A stretch of DNA of 64,000 bases from Amorphochlora amoebiformis (GCA_054601695.1 BAAHQB010000051.1:620001-684000); one strand, 5' to 3'; shown: positions 9,931 to 27,644, numbered from the stretch's first letter. Notes: a model not told the origin generated them from the sequence alone. Numbers and translations: made by a program.

Positions 9931-10532
9931 TTATGTATATCTATATATATATATATATATATATGTATATCCATATATATAATTACATAAACATATTATC
10001 GTGTGTATATATGTATAATACGTATTCAAAACACTGAGTAATATATCTATTGTTGTGTAATATTATAATTCAATTTTAAAGCCCTTCATTCAATATATTT
10101 CTATGAATATATATTACATGTGCAAAAAAAATACATGTTCATAAATCGCAAGGAAATTTCATTGTAACCCGCAGGAATGGCATAAACATTGTGGCGATCT
10201 GCGACTTGGTATTTGGATCCTGAAACCGCTGGTCGAATTCGATTCTGGAGATCATATCTTAAAACACAGTGATAGCCTAAGGTTATAGGGCTTGATTAGG
10301 GCCAGGATAAGGGGTTGGGTGAAACCGGGTCGCAGTGGATTTTTTATATAATTAGGAGTTTGAGGTTGTGAGTGAGGAAAGGTTTAATTTGTACATATAT
10401 ACATATGCATATATACATATATATATATGTATGTATATATATATATATATATATTATATTCATAGTGTACATCTTTTACACTCATTTTTATATGTATACA
10501 TACGTATTTATGTATTTTCGCATGTACAATCT

Positions 10533-10597
<65 letters not shown>

Positions 10598-10749
10598 TAT
10601 ATTTATATATATAAATGAATCTAAATTATATATTTGAATGTATATAAAGGTATATGTATGCAAAAAGGCACATACATAATGTAAGAATATATGCACATAG
10701 AATTAATATATAAATACACATACATATATATATTGTATATAATATATCC

Positions 10750-10791
<42 letters not shown>

Positions 10792-11015
10792 CCATATATA
10801 TTCAATACATATATTCACGTTCCATAACTAGATGTATTCACATAAATGATTAGAGAAGTAATATACATATATGAATGAATATGCACGTTACCACATACCT
10901 GTTTCTCTTTGAAATTCTTCAGAGCCTTCTTCAGACTGGCTTCCTGTATATAAATATACGTATTTTTTTACACAATGCAGACCATTAATATATGTATATA
11001 TATATATATATATAT

Positions 11016-11056
<41 letters not shown>

Positions 11057-11058
11057 TT

Positions 11059-11141
<83 letters not shown>

Positions 11142-11360
11142 CATGTATATGTTGTATGTAATGAAAACATGTGCACACTACAAATATATGTATGTATATG
11201 TGTATATGTTTTATATGTATTTGATTTTATTACATTCATATATATATATATGTATATATATGTATATATAACGATGTATATATATATGTATACATGTATA
11301 TACATGTATATGTTGTATATAATGAAAACATATATGTACACACATATGTATACACTACAA

Positions 11361-11409
<49 letters not shown>

Positions 11410-11511
11410 AATGTTTCCATATATATATATATATATATTTCTTCTTAGATATACATATATTCAATGTATTTATAATTAGTGTATAAATGTATCTATGTAA
11501 AATAGTATCCA

Positions 11512-11579
<68 letters not shown>

Positions 11580-11965
11580 GTATGATATATATAATATATA
11601 TTGTATATACATATATGTTCGTTAAAGCATGTATAATATCTATACCTATATGTGTGTTTATGACAAGTCTGTACAAAAAGTACATACACATATCCACATA
11701 TATAATATCATTGTATATTGTAAATGCCATATATACATATACTACATATATTTATATTTATCTGCATATCTAGAGTCGCATGTGTATGTACATATATATG
11801 TACAAATACGTATGTATTTTCATCATATGCGAAATGAATATCTAGTGGTGATATACATAAATACTTATCAAGAGAAACTTTGTTCCAATGGGCAACCTTT
11901 TCCTTGACGATAGCAATCTCGGAAGAAATCTCAGACCGAGCCTGTAATACCTCCGCCTACCTGAG

Positions 11966-12023
<58 letters not shown>

Positions 12024-12551
12024 GTATACAAATATACATGTAATGTATAAATATATACAATATGATGCACTGGAATCATAATAGGTGTGTGAACGTATAT
12101 ATATGTTTGTATATATTACTCTATAACTATATATATATATAAATACACACACATATAGATATATATATATATATATAGATAATATATATTTATCATACAT
12201 ACACATATATGTATATATACATAGCATATAATGCAATGCTTTTACATACATGTGATATATGCATGTGTAGATACATGTCATACATGTAAATATGTATGTA
12301 TATAGAGATATGTATGTACACATACCTCCAGTTCAGCCATTTTCTTACGCATCGTTATGAGATGATCCTTTGATTTCTGAATGATATAGCATACCGTATG
12401 TACACATGGTGAGAGTATGGAAAATCGACATCAATCAATTCTTCTTGAATTGACTTAAAAAGATGGTACAAAAATATAATTTAATGTTCGTGTGATATGA
12501 ATTTAATGTGTACATATGTGCATGTTTATGAGCATCTGTACACATGTATAC

Positions 12552-12609
12552 CAGATTCAATGGACTTGGTGGATGCCAGGCTCTTTGTCCTTTTCACTGT
12601 AGTCCGTTT
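12552..12609 (-). CDS. Candidate exon V1 (KRTTVKRTKSLASTKSIES)
   Basis: A doubled TACTAAC branch-point-like sequence and CTAACAG acceptor precede 58 nt (19 codons plus 1), donor TCTG|GTATAC. The second copy is at 35425-35482 with S to K, keeping length and both splice sites. Very basic segment; no family recognised. This is one of the best-supported splice contexts in the window. Confidence 0.5.
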
Positions 12610-12757
12610 CTGTTAGTAGGTTAGTACCAATATATCCCATTATTGTTACTATTCTGGAACATACATGTAGAAATATATATATTCATATATACATAATGTA
12701 TATATATATATATATATTACATGTGTGTACATATATATAAATGTATGTTATATTACA

Positions 12758-12812
<55 letters not shown>

Positions 12813-12872
12813 ATATCTATATAATTATAGGATTATATGTCGATATCGTATCTTGGTGGATACGATGGTTAC

Positions 12873-12916
12873 CGGTGTCTTGTCATCATTGAGCCAATGC
12901 CAGGCGGTGATGTAGC
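12873..12916 (-). CDS. Candidate exon V2 (YITAWHWLNDDKTP)
   Basis: GTACCTAG acceptor and ACACCG|GTAACC donor enclose 44 nt, phase 2 to 0, reading YITAWHWLNDDKTP. The copy at 35755-35798 is unchanged within the exon. The frame is open across both boundaries (upstream WITYLG, downstream VTIVSTKIRYRH), so a longer exon is possible. The plus strand has a short overlapping frame judged less likely. Confidence 0.45.
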
Positions 12917-13120
12917 CTAGGTACGTTATCCATATTGTTGTGTAATAGGTATGTGCGTAGTCGATGGATGTAGGATGATTGTGTTTGAATTGAGTGTGGA
13001 TGTAATTGTGAGAGTTTTGTATATGTACTGTATTTCTGTGTGTGTGATTAATAGATGTACGTATGTGTGTATGTATTTCCGTGCGTGTGTTACTTGTGTG
13101 TATGTATATACATACATATA

Positions 13121-13189
<69 letters not shown>

Positions 13190-13198
13190 GATACAAAC

Positions 13199-13239
<41 letters not shown>

Positions 13240-13266
13240 TTCTACGTTCACGGTAATGCATGATAC

Positions 13267-13323
<57 letters not shown>

Positions 13324-13326
13324 CAT

Positions 13327-13368
<42 letters not shown>

Positions 13369-13393
13369 ATATACATATTTAGATACATCTGTG

Positions 13394-13465
<72 letters not shown>

Positions 13466-13479
13466 TACATATGTATATA

Positions 13480-13585
<106 letters not shown>

Positions 13586-13669
13586 ATGTACATGTGCATA
13601 TATATATGTCTATATACTTTATATATATGTATTATATATATATATATATTGTATATGATATATATATAC

Positions 13670-13710
<41 letters not shown>

Positions 13711-13950
13711 TGTAATATTTTTATATATATGCATATATACATATATGCATATATACATACATATATATATATATATATTGATATACACATACATATGTAT
13801 GTATATACTCTGTATGACCCATATGTATGTGTACATTACACATAATATACATACATATATATTGTATATATATATATATATATATATATTGTGTAAATAC
13901 ACATATTATATATATATATATATATATATATAATTATACACAACACATAC

Positions 13951-14000
<50 letters not shown>

Positions 14001-14109
14001 TATGTATATATATATATACAATTACATATGAATGTATAAGACGATGGGGAGAGAAAAGGAAGGAGAAAGAGAATGAAGAGAAAAATGAATGGCACAGTGG
14101 TGAAGTTAC

Positions 14110-14179
14110 CGGCATAATCCGTGACAGCTGCTTTTAGGCGGGACATTGAGGACGGTCCACGGCCACACATGAAAAACGG
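14110..14179 (-). CDS. Candidate exon W ([20 protein letters not shown])
   Basis: ATCTAG acceptor then 70 nt: [23 protein letters not shown], then G|GTAACT. The copy at 24912-24981 has a consensus GTAAGT donor. The copies differ by two synonymous changes (CCG/CCA, AAA/AAG) and F to L and M to T, a pattern favouring this frame over the alternative ending [11 protein letters not shown]. Function unknown. Confidence 0.5.
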
Positions 14180-14255
14180 CTAGATTTGAAGGTTTCGTAT
14201 GAGAATTGTGAGTGGTGTTGTTGATCATCCAATACCACACACCCACACTCACATG

Positions 14256-14259
14256 TATT

Positions 14260-14302
<43 letters not shown>

Positions 14303-14333
14303 TGATTATTATTATTATTATTATTATTATTAT
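14256..14333 (+). repeat. (ATT)n trinucleotide tract
   Basis: ATT repeat beside block W, with single-base interruptions here. The unit-3 counterpart (25059-25132) is uninterrupted, so the tract has been homogenised or re-expanded since duplication. Confidence 0.85.
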
Positions 14334-14620
<287 letters not shown>

Positions 14621-14679
14621 ATAGAGCTAGAATAGAAATTCAACACCCTGGCGAAGCTATTTCGTATCCCCTGGCTGGT

Positions 14680-14723
<44 letters not shown>

Positions 14724-14834
14724 GATATAAGAATCCGTATTTAGAAACACCTTAACTAACGCATAAGCCGCGGAAACAGCCATACAACACAACTTGTCTG
14801 GCCTAATGATATAAAGACATCGTACATATATATG

Positions 14835-14888
<54 letters not shown>

Positions 14889-14892
14889 GATA

Positions 14893-15241
14893 TTGTTAAT
14901 TTACAATATAGATAGCACAGATAAATGCGGCTTAAAGAGTAGATATCGATAGCGTGTTGAGATATAGCCGTACGTTTACTACAGGTAGTTGGAGATCGCT
15001 GGAGATCCCGGAGATTGATCGGAGATTACCTTGCCGGTAGTACCCGGTAGTACCAGACTTCCACATACACCGTGAGAGAACGTGACGTCACGCCATGCCA
15101 CGTTCACATGACCTCACGTGACCATATGTGAGCACTCATGACCGCATATATCTTGCTGAATTCTTGAGAAAACAAAGTTAATCATAAAACAAACGGACTT
15201 GAATCAAACTCTGGACTACCATCTACTATACCACTGCGCTG

Positions 15242-15245
<4 letters not shown>
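14893..15245 (-). mobile_element. SINE-2 copy in unit 2
   Basis: Same head, body and 3' end as 5806-6158 with scattered substitutions. It sits at the homologous position in the unit, so it was inherited by duplication and is not a new insertion. Confidence 0.75.
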
Positions 15246-15283
<38 letters not shown>

Positions 15284-15352
15284 TAATATGGTAAATTACA
15301 CATGATATACATATAATATACCCACATACATATACACACATATACTTATATG

Positions 15353-15439
<87 letters not shown>

Positions 15440-15586
15440 TGTATATAGATGTTGGATATCTATCCAGATCGATGAGAATATGATATATATATATTGATAC
15501 CTATGCTTGCAAAGCACGAGAGCTGTGGCTAGAGGGGGTCGAAAGGGACCACAAGAAGATTGCTGTATGAACGTATACATTATATA

Positions 15587-15625
<39 letters not shown>

Positions 15626-15889
15626 GTAGTATACATACGTGATATATATACGTAATATACATACGTAATGTATATACGCAATATATATTCGTAATATATA
15701 TACGTGATATGTCTATATATACATATTCATAGATGCATCTTTTGTATTTCAGATGGACAATACCGAGCTACATAATTCATACATACATACATACATATAC
15801 ACATACATGTATACATACATACACATGCATACATACATACATACATATACACATAGATATTTATTTGTGTATATGTGTGTATATATATT

Positions 15890-15920
<31 letters not shown>

Positions 15921-16017
15921 ATATATATATGCATGCGTACAAAATATACGTAATATATACATACATACATTCACTTGTATATACATGTATGTCCTATGTT
16001 TAGGAAATAAATATATA

Positions 16018-16109
<92 letters not shown>

Positions 16110-16172
16110 CAAAAATAAAATATATATTATATATATATATATATATATAATTATATATATATTTTATTATAT

Positions 16173-16237
<65 letters not shown>

Positions 16238-16309
16238 ATATATATATATATATATAACATGTACACTTACCACACACAAAATACGTATATATATATATAT
16301 ATATGTATA

Positions 16310-16342
<33 letters not shown>

Positions 16343-16438
16343 GCGTTTTTGTGTATCAATGTAGATATATACTTTTTCTGAAGGTACAATTTCTAGGTAT
16401 GATATATATACGTTTGTATACACAAATTCTATTTATAA

Positions 16439-16486
<48 letters not shown>

Positions 16487-16509
16487 GTATATGTATATGT
16501 ATGTATATG

Positions 16510-16541
<32 letters not shown>

Positions 16542-16673
16542 CATGTATATATATATGTGTATATATATTTATATAATATAAAATATATATTATGACATTT
16601 TACCTGAGCATAATCGAGAAGGTCTATGACGGCACTTAACGGACAGACTCACACATGCGGCCATAGCAGACTG

Positions 16674-16743
<70 letters not shown>

Positions 16744-16820
16744 TTGTCTGCACCGCCACAACGGACTGACGCACACATACGGCCATAGCAGACTTAACTA
16801 TTACAGCGTATTGAATATAC

Positions 16821-16899
<79 letters not shown>

Positions 16900-16962
16900 A
16901 TACATGTGTGCGTGTGTACGGCCACAATGGACCGAATCACGCACACCATAGCATATAATATA

Positions 16963-17002
<40 letters not shown>

Positions 17003-17103
17003 CGTGTCTGTATTAAGAGTTTCTAACCTATCGTACATTTACAACAAAAAATACATATACACATACATAGGTATATATATATATATATTCATATATAATG
17101 TAT

Positions 17104-17134
<31 letters not shown>

Positions 17135-17289
17135 CCTCTCTCTCTCTTGTCTCTCTCTTCCCTCTCTCCCTTTTCTCTGTCTAGCTCTCTCCCCCCCTAT
17201 CCTATCACCCCCTTCTCTCTATCTCTATGCAAACAAAATTACACACATAATATACGTATACATATACATATATATATATATATATATAA

Positions 17290-17322
<33 letters not shown>

Positions 17323-17475
17323 TTATATATTTATATATATATATATATATACATACATATTTATATGTAAGTATATACACGTAGATATATGTAATCATTA
17401 ATCATACCTCTAACTGCCAAATTGAGCAGCATTTGCGAGATGAAGATGTCAGGATTGCGGCACCTGAGTACCTGC

Positions 17476-17553
<78 letters not shown>

Positions 17554-17634
17554 CACATACATATATACTTATATACACATACATATGAATTTGCACATAT
17601 ACATACTACACATGATACATTGATAACACACACG

Positions 17635-17713
<79 letters not shown>

Positions 17714-17725
17714 AATATATACAAA

Positions 17726-17779
<54 letters not shown>

Positions 17780-18057
17780 TAATATACACACACATGTACA
17801 TATAAAAGTTGGACATTTTATAATTAGATGATTATGAATGTGGATATACCTGTCCGCCTCCAGGTTTGCTTGCTCTTGTTAATCTGAGCTCGACCCTCCC
17901 GTAGGGTTAGCTATGGTACAATGCACACCCAAAATATAATCATAAACGTATATTCACGTAGGGTAAGCTATATAGTATATATATATATATTGTATGTATT
18001 TTATTGTGTATGTATATATATATATATATATAAATATATATATACATATATATATAT

Positions 18058-18089
<32 letters not shown>

Positions 18090-18339
18090 TTAAATATATA
18101 TATATATATATATAATATATATAAATTTATATATATATTAATATATACATATATGTAACATATATATATATATGTATATAAATACGAAAGTATATATATG
18201 TATGTATATATATATATATATATAGCATACCTTTCTATCCCTTCCCTTAGTTGTGGTATATGGCGACTCTAGGTTGTTTTTGAGGTCTGATACAGTGCCT
18301 TGAGCCTGTATGTACATTTGTTGGGATAATCTTATATAA

Positions 18340-18390
<51 letters not shown>

Positions 18391-18938
18391 AATGTATATA
18401 TATATGTATTTATGTATATCTATACATACATATATATATATATATATATATCCATATATATAATTACATAAACATATTATCGTGTGTATATGTGTATAAT
18501 ACGTATTCAAAACACTGAGTAATATATCTATTGATGTGTAATATTATAATTCAATTCTAAAGCCCTTCATTCAATATATTTCTATGAATATGTATTACAT
18601 ATACAAAAAAAAATACATGTTCATAAATCGCAAGTAAATTTCATTGTAACCCGCAGGAATGGCATAAACATCGTGGCGATCTGCGACTTGGTATTTGGAT
18701 CCTGAAACCGCTGGTCGAATTCGATTCTGGTGATCATATCTTAAAACACAGTGATAGCCTAAGGTTATAGGGCTTGATTAGGGCCAGGATAGGGGGTTGG
18801 GTGAAACCGGGTCGAAGCGGATTTTTTATATGATTAGGATATATATATATATATTATATTCATAGTGTACATCTTTTATACTCATATTTTATATGTATAC
18901 ATACGTATTTGTGTATTTTCGCATGTACAATCTACACG

Positions 18939-18978
<40 letters not shown>

Positions 18979-19174
18979 TATACATATATATATATGTATA
19001 CATCTATATACATGTATATAATATATATATATATATGTATATGTACATATAAATGAATCTAAATTATATATTTGAATGTATATGGTATATGTATGCAAAA
19101 AGGCAGATACATAATGTAAGAATATATACACATAGAATTAATATATATATATATATATATTGTATATAATATAT

Positions 19175-19211
<37 letters not shown>

Positions 19212-19819
19212 CCATATATATTCAATACATATATTCACATTCCATAACTAGATATATTCACATAAATGATTAGAGAAGTAATATACATATATGAATGAAT
19301 ATGCACGTTACCACATACCTGTTTCTCTTTGAAATTCTTCAGAGCCTTCTTCAGACCGGCTTCCTGTATATAAATATACGTATGTTTTTACACAATGCAG
19401 ACCATTAATATGTATATATATATATATATATATATATGATTTTATTACATTCATATATATATATTATATATATATTCATATATATATATTATATATATAT
19501 AAAGGTATATATATATATATATAATATATATGTATATATATATATATATATGTATATACATGTATATGTTGTATGTAATGAAAACATATGTGTACACACA
19601 TATGTACACACTACAAATATATATATATATATATATTTTATACATATTTGATTTTGTTACATTCATATATGTATATATATATATATACATAAAGATGTAT
19701 ACATATATATATATATATATATATACATGTATATACATGTATATGTTGTATATAATGAAAACATATAAATACACACATATGTATACACTACAAATATATA
19801 TATATATATAGAAATATTT

Positions 19820-19871
<52 letters not shown>

Positions 19872-19940
19872 TCTTATATATTCATATATTCAATGTATTT
19901 ATAATTAGTATATAAATGTATCTATGTAAAATTGTATCCA

Positions 19941-19990
<50 letters not shown>

Positions 19991-20370
19991 CATATAATAT
20001 ACATTGTATATACACATATGTTCGATAAAGCATGTATAATATCTATACCTATGTGTGTGTTTATGACAAGTCTGTACAAAAAGTACATACACATATCCAC
20101 ATATATAATATCATTGTATATTGTAAATGCCATATATACATATACTACATACACATGCGACTCTAGATATGCAGATAAATATATGTACATATACATGTAC
20201 AAATACGTATGTATTTTCATCATATGCGAAATGAATATCTAGTGGTGATATACATAAATACTTATCAAGAGAAACTTGGTTCCAATGGGCAACCTTTTCC
20301 TTGACGATAGCAATCTCGGAAGAAATCTCAGACCGAGCCTGTAATACCTCCGCCTACCTGAGTATGTAAT

Positions 20371-20425
<55 letters not shown>

Positions 20426-21158
20426 GTATAAAAATATACATGTAATGTTTAAATATATACAATATGATGCACTGGAATCATAATAGGTGTGTGAACGTAT
20501 ATATATGTTTGTATATATTACTCTACAACTATATATATATATATACACACACACATATATATATCTAGATAGATAGATAATATATATTTATCATACATAC
20601 ACATATATGTATATATACATAGCATATAATGCAATGCTGTTACATACATGTGATATATGCATGTATAGATACATGTCATACATGTAAATATGTATGTATA
20701 TAAATATATGTATGTACACATACCTCCAGTTCAGCCATTTTCTTACGCATCGTTATGAGATGATCCTTTGATTTCTGAATGATATAGCATACCGTACGTA
20801 CACATGATGAGAGAATGGAAAATCGACATCAATCAATTCTTCTTGAATTGACTTAAAAAGATGGTAAACATGTTTTCATTACAGTTGAAGGTTTACACAT
20901 ACAGACTTAAAGGTTTGTGAAATGGGTAGGAAGAGATAAAAGAGAAAGAGAGAGTGAGAGAGGAAGAGAGAAGGGGAGAAAAGGAGAGAGGGGTAGGGAG
21001 GAAAACCTTACTATCTTTCTTGAGTTCAGATCTTTTGGTGATTTTAGACTAAAATAGGTTCTTGAGATCCGAATTCAACGATTTCTCTTCCTCATCGAGC
21101 TTTATATTTATTCACCAGAAGGTTTGTCATATATATACATACACATATAATGTATATT

Positions 21159-21219
<61 letters not shown>

Positions 21220-21323
21220 ATATATTATGCGTGTGTATGTATAATATTTATTCATTAGAACTATCATATACATATGCGTATATATATATATATATATATA
21301 CATACATATACATACATATATAT

Positions 21324-21357
<34 letters not shown>

Positions 21358-21420
21358 GTTTATAAATAAGCATATGTATATAAAATATAAGATATGTCCA
21401 TCATTTACAAAACATGTTCT

Positions 21421-21453
<33 letters not shown>

Positions 21454-21467
21454 AATCTATATATACT

Positions 21468-21498
<31 letters not shown>

Positions 21499-21671
21499 GT
21501 ATATGTATATATATATTTATATATATATATATGCATATATATGTATATATGTATATAATGTATATATATATATATATATATATGTATATAATAAATATAT
21601 ATGTCGATTACATATTTTGTATACATGTATATATGTTGCACATAGCATACATAAATATATATGTATACATA

Positions 21672-21707
<36 letters not shown>

Positions 21708-21855
21708 AAAACAACATAGTTTATCTTCGTTCTGTACCCCTCCGAATTCGTCATTAAACCTCATATCTTGGCTATCTTCCAATATCCGGCTTCCATCCTA
21801 TATAACATACATGTGTGTACATGTGTATGTATGTGTATATACATATTTTATTTAC

Positions 21856-21887
<32 letters not shown>

Positions 21888-21902
21888 ATGTGTGTGTGTG
21901 TA

Positions 21903-22155
21903 TTGTTACAGCATGTAAATCTAGCGCGGAACCTATAGCTAGTTAAGTACGCGGCGGCTGGCTAGACTACTGTCAGTTCCTTAGAGTATACGAGTAGTAG
22001 CACAATACTCGGAAACCAGGAAATCTCGGAACCCATACGGTTCCAGATGAAGGAAGGAATTATCCGACTACCGCAAGAAGTTACATATAATTTTCGTCAT
22101 AATCCAAACGGACTTGAATCGAACTCTGGACTACCATCTACTATGCCACTGCGCT

Positions 22156-22162
<7 letters not shown>
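21903..22162 (-). mobile_element. SINE-1 copy in unit 3
   Basis: Collinear with 4447-4703, with A-box and B-box-like motifs kept. Flanked by (AT)n and, at the 3' side, a GTGTGT tract. Confidence 0.7.
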
Positions 22163-22196
<34 letters not shown>

Positions 22197-22330
22197 CGTA
22201 TGTATTTATGAAACGTATCTGTACATATAAGTGCATACATATATGAACATATACATTATATTCTTGTACATGTGCGCATCGTATATATATATATATATAT
22301 GTATATAATATATATATATATAATGCGTAC

Positions 22331-22361
<31 letters not shown>

Positions 22362-22383
22362 TAATGCGTACATATATATACAT

Positions 22384-22417
<34 letters not shown>

Positions 22418-22534
22418 GTATATGTATACATACATGCATGCGTACAGTATGAGATATTATTTATGAATATGTGTTCGTTATCTTCATATATTTATACATT
22501 CATATATTTACATACCTTCACATATTTATTTTTT

Positions 22535-22594
<60 letters not shown>

Positions 22595-22830
22595 AGAAAT
22601 ATGCAAGTACATTTTGTACCTCCACAGAGTCTTCCTCGACCTCTTCCTCCTTGTTAAGTTCATGATTAGGATTAGGATTGGGAGGATTAGGATCACGGTA
22701 AGGATTAGGGCTAGGGTGAAGATGGGTCTACCTTTTCGTCCCTCCTATTCTCCCCTAATATCTGGTAAAGTAATTAAATAATAATATATACATTATATGA
22801 GGATACGTATATATACGTGCGAGTATATAC

Positions 22831-22894
<64 letters not shown>

Positions 22895-23191
22895 GTATAT
22901 ATGTGTATATGTGTGTATATATATTTATCGGCATAGAGCTAGAATAGAAATTCAACACCCTGTCGAAGCTATTGTCGTACCCTCTGGCTGGTAAGGTATA
23001 TATAATATACACATATATATATATATATATATATACATATACATACATATACACATATATATATGCAGATATAAGAATCCGTATTTAGAAACACCTTAAC
23101 TAACGCATAAGCCGCGGAAACAGCCATACAACACAACTTGTCTGGCCTAATGATATATAGAAATCGTACATATATATGTATATATATATAT

Positions 23192-23258
<67 letters not shown>

Positions 23259-23259
<1 letters not shown>

Positions 23260-23610
23260 TGTTAATCTACAATATAGATAGCACAGATAGATGCGGCTTA
23301 AAGATTAGATATCGATAGCGTGTTGAGATATAGCCGTACGTTTACTACAGATAGTTGGAGATCGCTGGAGATCCCGGAGATTGCTCGGAGTTACCTTGCC
23401 GGTAGTACCCGGTAGTACCGGACTTCCAGATATACCGTGAGAGAACGTGACGTCACGCCATGCCACCGTCATATGACCTCACGTGACCATAGTGAGCACT
23501 CATGACCGCATATATCTTGCTGAATTCTTGAGAAAACAAATTTAATCTTAAAACAAACTGACTTGAATCAAACTCTGGACTACCATCCACTATCCCACTG
23601 CGCTGACAAT
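23259..23610 (-). mobile_element. SINE-2 copy, first block of unit 3
   Basis: Collinear with 5806-6158. One member of the internal duplication in unit 3. Confidence 0.75.
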
Positions 23611-23621
23611 ATATACATATA

Positions 23622-23675
<54 letters not shown>

Positions 23676-23773
23676 TAATATGGTAAATTACACACGATAT
23701 ACAAATAATATACCCACATACATATACACACATATACTTATATGTATATACATATATATATATATATATGTAC

Positions 23774-23808
<35 letters not shown>

Positions 23809-23957
23809 ATATATATGTATATAGATGTTGGATATCTATCCAGATCGATGAGAATATGATTTATATGTATTGATACCTATGCTTGCAAAGCACAAGGAGA
23901 GCTGTGGCTAGAGGGGGTCGAAAGGGACCACGAGAAGATTGCTGTATGCACGTATAC

Positions 23958-24002
<45 letters not shown>

Positions 24003-24166
24003 GTAGTATACATACGTGATATATATACGTAATATACGTACGTAATGTATATACGCAATATATATTCGTAATATATATACGTGATATGTCTATGTATACA
24101 TATTCATAGATAAATCTTTTGTATTTCAGATTGACAATACCGAGCTACATAATTCATACATACAAA

Positions 24167-24205
<39 letters not shown>

Positions 24206-24280
24206 TCATGTCTATATACACTCATATATTTATATATATATATATATATATATTGACCTACATATATGCACATAAATACA

Positions 24281-24320
<40 letters not shown>

Positions 24321-24363
24321 TGTAATGTACATGTGCATATATATATATATATATGTCTGTATA

Positions 24364-24411
<48 letters not shown>

Positions 24412-24501
24412 ATATGAGTCTATATATATATGTATATATATATATATAATATATATAATATTTTTATATATATGCATATATACCAACATATATATATGCA
24501 C

Positions 24502-24545
<44 letters not shown>

Positions 24546-24639
24546 GCATATACTCGGTATGACACATATATATATGTATATTATACATAATATATATATA
24601 TATATATATTATACACACATATATATACATATATATATA

Positions 24640-24696
<57 letters not shown>

Positions 24697-24724
24697 ATTA
24701 TACACAACACACACATGTATATAT

Positions 24725-24760
<36 letters not shown>

Positions 24761-25056
24761 GTGTATGCATATATATATATTTTATATATATATATACATA
24801 TATACATATATATATATATACAATTACATATGAATGTATAAGACGAGGGGGAGAGAAAAGGAAGGAGAAAGAGAATGAAGAGAAAAATGAATGGCACAGT
24901 GGTGAACTTACCGGCATAATCCGTGACAGCTGCCTTTAGGCGGGATGTTGAGGATGGTCCACGGCCACACATGAAAAGCGGCTAGATTTGAAGGTTTTGT
25001 ATGAGAATTGTGAGTGGTGTTGTTGATCATCCAATACCACACACCCACACTCACAT

Positions 25057-25165
<109 letters not shown>

Positions 25166-25231
25166 GCGTATTTATACACGTATGTATAAAAAGTTATATT
25201 CGTATACACACAGGCATACACACACACACAC

Positions 25232-25271
<40 letters not shown>

Positions 25272-25287
25272 GTATACACAAATGCTT

Positions 25288-25319
<32 letters not shown>

Positions 25320-25330
25320 GTATGTATATG

Positions 25331-25398
<68 letters not shown>

Positions 25399-25441
25399 CA
25401 TACTTACATATAGATTTTATATATATATATATATATAATAC

Positions 25442-25478
<37 letters not shown>

Positions 25479-25499
25479 TTATATCTATATATATATATA

Positions 25500-25530
<31 letters not shown>

Positions 25531-25575
25531 CATAAATATATATATATACATATATATATACATATATATATATTG

Positions 25576-25614
<39 letters not shown>

Positions 25615-25675
25615 CATAGAGCTAGAATAGAAATTCAACACCCTGTCGAAGCTATTTTCGTACCCTCTGGCTGGT

Positions 25676-25732
<57 letters not shown>

Positions 25733-25840
25733 GCAGATATAAGAATCCGTATTTAGAAACACCTTAACTAACGCATAAGCCGCGGAAACAGCCATACAAC
25801 ACAACTTGTCTGGCCTAATGATATATAGACATCGTACATA

Positions 25841-25922
<82 letters not shown>

Positions 25923-25933
25923 CATATATATAT

Positions 25934-26282
25934 ATTGTTAATCTACAATATAGATAGCACAGATAGATGCGGCTTAAAGAGTAGATATCGATAGCGTGTT
26001 GAGATATAGCCGTACGTTTACTACAGATAGCTGGAGATCGCTGGAGATCCCGGAGATTGCTCGGAGATTACCTTGCCGGTAGTACCCGGTAGTACCAGAC
26101 TTCCAGATATACCGTGAGAGAACGTGACGTCACGCCATGCCACCGTCATATGACCTCACGTGACCATAGTGAGCACTCATGACCGCATATATCTTGCTGA
26201 ATTCTTGAGAAAACAAATTTAATCATAAAACAAACGGACTTGAATCAAACTCTGGACTACCATCTACTATACCACTGCGCTG

Positions 26283-26286
<4 letters not shown>
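25934..26286 (-). mobile_element. SINE-2 copy, second block of unit 3
   Basis: Collinear with 5806-6158 and closer to it than to 23259-23610 at several sites (for example the CCGGAGATTGCTCGGAGATTACC segment is intact here), so the second block is probably the original and 23259-23610 the added copy. Confidence 0.75.
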
Positions 26287-26331
<45 letters not shown>

Positions 26332-26403
26332 GAATAATATGGTAAACTACACATGATATACAAATAATATACCCGTCTACATATACAGACATATACTTAT
26401 ATG

Positions 26404-26443
<40 letters not shown>

Positions 26444-26576
26444 CTGTATATAGATGTTGGATATCTATCCAGATCGATGAGAATATGATTTATATATATT
26501 GATACCTATGCTTGCAAAGCACAAGGAGAGCTGTGGTCGAAAGGGACCACAAGAAGATTGCTGTATGCACGTATAC

Positions 26577-26637
<61 letters not shown>

Positions 26638-26788
26638 GTAGTATACATACGTGATATATATACGTAATATACATACTAATGTATATACGCAATATATACT
26701 CGTAATATGTATACGTGATATGTCTATGTATACATATTCATAGATGAATCTTTTGTATTTCAGATGGACAATACCGAGCTACATAATT

Positions 26789-26900
<112 letters not shown>

Positions 26901-27144
26901 TGCGTACAAAATATACATAATATATACATACATACATTCACTTGTATATACATGTATGTATACACATACAAATACAAATATACACACACCTCGGCCATAT
27001 TGACGTATGAAGAGGTGAACCGCCTGACGGACGACTATCCATATCCCTGTCGTTTGCTCTGACCTCAGAAGCGTTTGTTAACTGCATTGGTATTGCACTT
27101 AGTTCTCTCTATTCTTCTTCCTTTCTTTCTACTTTCTTTCGGGA

Positions 27145-27202
<58 letters not shown>

Positions 27203-27230
27203 ACATGTGTATGATGCCGTATATACATAC

Positions 27231-27279
<49 letters not shown>

Positions 27280-27644
27280 TGTATGCTTTTGAATGTGCAT
27301 TGTTATACCAGTCGCAGGAGGTTCCCGCAAAGCTTCATGTTGTCGTTATTGCTTGGGTGAATTAACTCCTATGTATAGGAAATAAATATGTATATTTATA
27401 TATATATATATATATATGCCTATAGTATATATTATATTATATATATATATATATATATCTAAGTAAATATATATACATATATACATACATATATATGTAT
27501 ATTATATATATATATATATATGTATATATATTTTATATATTATTTATATATATATATATATGTACATATACATACATATATATATATATGTATACATATT
27601 ATGTATATGTATATATATAATATATACATATATATATATATATG

